NCBI GenBank assembly: GCA_016169945.1
Contig: JADLSH010000140.1
Coordinates: 868,001-932,000, forward strand
DNA: 64,000 nt
DNA from: Trachythela sp. YZ-2020
Lineage: Eukaryota > Cnidaria > Anthozoa > Malacalcyonacea > Clavulariidae
Direction of reading: 5' to 3'
Shown: positions 60,901 through 64,000 of the stretch, piece by piece
How the letters are laid out: each line of letters opens with the position of its first letter
Position numbering within the stretch: position 1 is the first letter of the stretch
Translations under genes and position numbers: made by a program
The notes under the pieces: generated by a model
Told to the model about the DNA's origin: nothing
What the model saw: only the letters and a program-made list of their open reading frames with translations
Database searches by the model: none

Positions 60901-63900
60901 GCCCTTATATACTTGCATATGCTCACAAAATATACACAAATGAGAAATTCGGACATGAGTCGCCCTATATACTTGCATATGCTCACAAAATATACACAAA
61001 TGAGAAATTCGGACATGGGCGTCCCTATATACTTGCATATTGTCACAAAATATACACAAATGAGAAATTCGGACATGGGGCGCCCCTATATACTTGCATA
61101 TGCTCACAAAATATACACAAATGAGAAATTCGGACATGGGGCGCCCCTATATACTTGCATATGCTCACAAAATATACACAAATGAGAAATTCGGACATGG
61201 GGCGCCCCTATATACTTGCATATGCTCACAAAATATACACAAATGAGAAATTCGGACATGGGCGCCCCTATATACTTGCATATGCTCACAAAATATACAC
61301 AAATGAGAAATTCGGACATGGGGCGCCCTATATACTTGCATATGCTCACAAAATATACAAATGAGAAATTCGGACATGGGGCGCCACTATATACTTGCAT
61401 ATGCTCACAAAATATACAAATGAGAAATTCGGACATGGGGCGCCCCTATATACTTGCATATGCTCACAAAATATACACAAATGAGAAATTCGGACATGGG
61501 GCGCCCCTATATACTTGCATATGCTCACAAAATATACACAAATGAGAAATTCGGACATGGGGCGCCTATATATACTTGCATATGCTCACAAAATATACAC
61601 AAATGAGAAATTCGGACATGGGGCGCCCTATATACTTGCATATGCTCACAAAATATACACAAATGAGAAATTCGGACATGGGGCGCCCCTATATACTTGC
61701 ATATGCTCACAAAATATACACAAATGAGAAATTCGGACATGGGTTGCCCCTATATACTTGCATATGCTCACAAAATATACACAAATGAGAAATTCGGACA
61801 TGGGGCGCCCTATATACTTGCATATGCTCACAAAATATACACAAATGAGAAATTCGGACATGGGGCGCCCCTATATACTTGCATATGCTCACAAAATATA
61901 CACAAATGAGAAATTCGGACATGGGGCGCCCCTATATACTTGCATATGCTCACAAAATATACACAAATGAGAAATTCGGACATGGGGCGCCCATATACTT
62001 GCATATGCTCACAAAATATACACAAATGAGAAATTCGGACATGGGGCGCCCCTATATACTTGCATATGCTCACAAAATATACACAAATGAGAAATTCGGA
62101 CATGGGGCGCCCATATATACTTGCATATGCTCACAAAATATACACAAATGAGAAATTCGGACATGGGGCGCCTATATACTTGCATATGCTCACAAAATAT
62201 ACACAAATGAGAAATTCGGACATGGGGCGCCCCTATATACTTGCATATGCTCACAAAATATACACAAATGAGAAATTCGGACATGGGGCGCCCTATATAC
62301 TTGCATATGCTCACAAAATATACACAAATGAGAAATTCGGACATGGGGCGCCTCTATATACTTGCATATGCTCACAAAATATACACAAATGAGAAATTCG
62401 GACATGGGGCGCCCCTATATACTTGCATATGCTCACAAAATATACACAAATGAGAAATTCGGACATGGGGCCCCTATATACTTGCATATGCTCACAAAAT
62501 ATACACAAATGAGAAATTCGGACATGGGGCGCCCCTATATACTTGCATATGCTCACAAAATATACACAAATGAGAAATTCGGACATGGGGCGCCCATATA
62601 TACTTGCATATGCTCACAAAATATACACAAATGAGAAATTCGGACATGGGGCGCCATACACTTGCATATGCTCACAAAATATACACAAATGAGAAATTCG
62701 GACATGGGGCGCCCATATACTTGCATATGCTCACAAAATATACACAAATGAGAAATTCGGACATGGGGCGCCCCTATATACTTGCATATGCTCACAAAAT
62801 ATACACAAATGAGAAATTCGGACATGGCGCCCCTATATACTTGCATATGCTCACAAAATATACACAAATGAGAAATTCGGACATGGGGCGCCCCTATATA
62901 CTTGCATATGCTCACAAAATATACACAAATGAGAAATTCGGACATGGGGCGCCCCTATATACTTGCATATGCTCACAAAATATACACAAATGAGAAATTC
63001 GGACATGGGGCGCCCCTATATACTTGCATATGCTCACAAAATATACACAAATGAGAAATTCGGACATGGGGCGCCCTATATACTTGCATATGCTCACAAA
63101 ATATACACAAATGAGAAATTCGGACATGGGGCGCCCTATATACTTGCATATGCTCACAAAATATACACAAATGAGAAATTCGGACATGGCGCCCTATATA
63201 CTTGCATATGCTCACAAAATATACACAAATGAGAAATTCGGACATGGGGCCCCTATATACTTGCATATGCTCACAAAATATACACAAATGAGAAATTCGG
63301 ACATGGGGCGCCCCTATATACTTGCATATGCTCACAAAATATACACAAATGAGAAATTCGGACATGGGGCGCCCTATATACTTGCATATGCTCACAAAAT
63401 ATACACAAATGAGAAATTCGGACATGGGGCGCCCTATATACTTGCATATGCTCACAAAATATACACAAATGAGAAATTCGGACATGGGGCGCCCCTATAT
63501 ACTTGCATATGCTCACAAATTATACAAAAATGAGAAATTCGGACATGGGCGCCCATATATACTTGCATATGCTCACAAAATATACACAAATGAGAAATTC
63601 TGACATGGGGCGCCCTAATATACTTGCATATGCTCACAAAATATACACAAATGAGAAATTCAACCATGGGGCGCCCCCATGTACTTGCATGTGCTCACAA
63701 AATATACACAAATGAGAAATACGGACATGAGCCACCCTATATACTTGCATATGCTCACAAAATATACACAAATGAGAAATTCGGACATGGGGCGCCCTAT
63801 ATACTTGCATATGCTCACAAAATATACACAAATGAGAAATTCGGACATGGGGCGCCCTATATACTTGCATATGCTCACAAAATATACACAAATGAGAAAT

Positions 63901-64000
63901 TCGGACATGGGGCGCCCCTATATACTTGCATATGCTCACAAAATATACACAAATGAGAAATTCGGACATGGGGCGCCCCTATATACTTGCATATGCTCAC
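51951..64000 (+). repeat. 61-bp satellite, homogeneous core, running off the window
   Basis: About 197 near-identical monomers in the same orientation. Most variation is in length of the G/C palindrome (GGGGCGCCCC versus GGGGCCCC, GGGCGCCCC, GGGGCGCCC), giving 58-61 bp monomers. Rare marker monomers recur: GAGTTGCCCC at about 52270, 53110, 55110 and 57095, and TTGCACATTGTCAC at about 53195, 54215 and 59285. No LINE or other insertion is present. Each monomer has one stop per strand in one frame, so long chance frames appear in the other four. Confidence 0.95.

Noticed and set aside
17834..64000. Hundreds of open frames of 60-171 codons with repeating peptides on both strands
   Set aside because: They follow from a 60-61 bp monomer with only one stop per strand in one frame. 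Every frame is a rotation of the same repeat, and they have no start context, exon structure or domain.
17834..64000. CRISPR-like array of regularly spaced repeats
   Set aside because: There are no unique spacers. The repeats are contiguous, the genome is eukaryotic and no cas genes are present.
51951..64000. CENP-B box in the satellite monomer
   Set aside because: ATTCGGACATGGGG shares only the TTCG part with the known box; the later CGGG core does not align.

Overview
The window is nuclear DNA of an animal, most likely a cnidarian (coral, sea anemone or octocoral type). The evidence is AT-rich DNA, short introns, broken HECT-type ligase genes of the G2E3-like kind, an integrase-core (DDE) pseudogene, CR1/L2-like LINEs, a tRNA-derived repeat and many small inverted-repeat transposons. 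The clade call is inference from gene families. Nothing looks bacterial or organellar.

Region 1 (1-17,833) is a transposon graveyard. Two inverted arms carrying a 42-bp minisatellite (1231-1616, and 15728-17833 interrupted by a nested element) enclose it. Inside, in order, are: an integrase-core pseudogene (1644-3204); a 2.8-kb terminal-inverted-repeat (TIR) element with an unknown spliced gene (3187-5989); a 5'-truncated LINE with a readable reverse transcriptase (6349-7695); a multi-exon minus-strand HECT pseudogene (8724-12158) with a tRNA-like palindrome in an intron; a TA-flanked MITE (12406-12589); and a textbook non-autonomous hAT (14070-15336). A further TIR element carrying a second HECT fragment (15888-17464) is nested in the right arm. 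The equivalent site in the left arm is empty.

Region 2 (17,834-64,000) is one satellite array in one orientation. The monomer is about 61 bp and has two palindromes, GGGGCGCCCC and GCATATGC. Monomers are diverged at 17.8-25.9 kb, with higher-order periods of about 495 and 805 bp. From about 52 kb to the right edge they are nearly identical.

Between these lie seven copies (A-G, 25.9-49.8 kb, minus strand) of a 2.24-kb LINE fragment. All share the same 5' truncation and the same 3' junction with the satellite. They therefore descend from one insertion that was amplified with its satellite surroundings as a higher-order repeat. The period shrinks from 5.57 to 4.02, 3.09 and 2.98 kb. Only copy G keeps an uninterrupted 661-codon endonuclease/reverse-transcriptase frame. 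The others differ mainly by one-base homopolymer indels, which suggests residual sequencing error as much as decay.

No intact host gene was found. The many 60-170 codon frames in the satellite are by-products of the repeat. The most notable biology is the satellite, its LINE-bearing higher-order unit, and the coincidence of the satellite edge with a transposon end.
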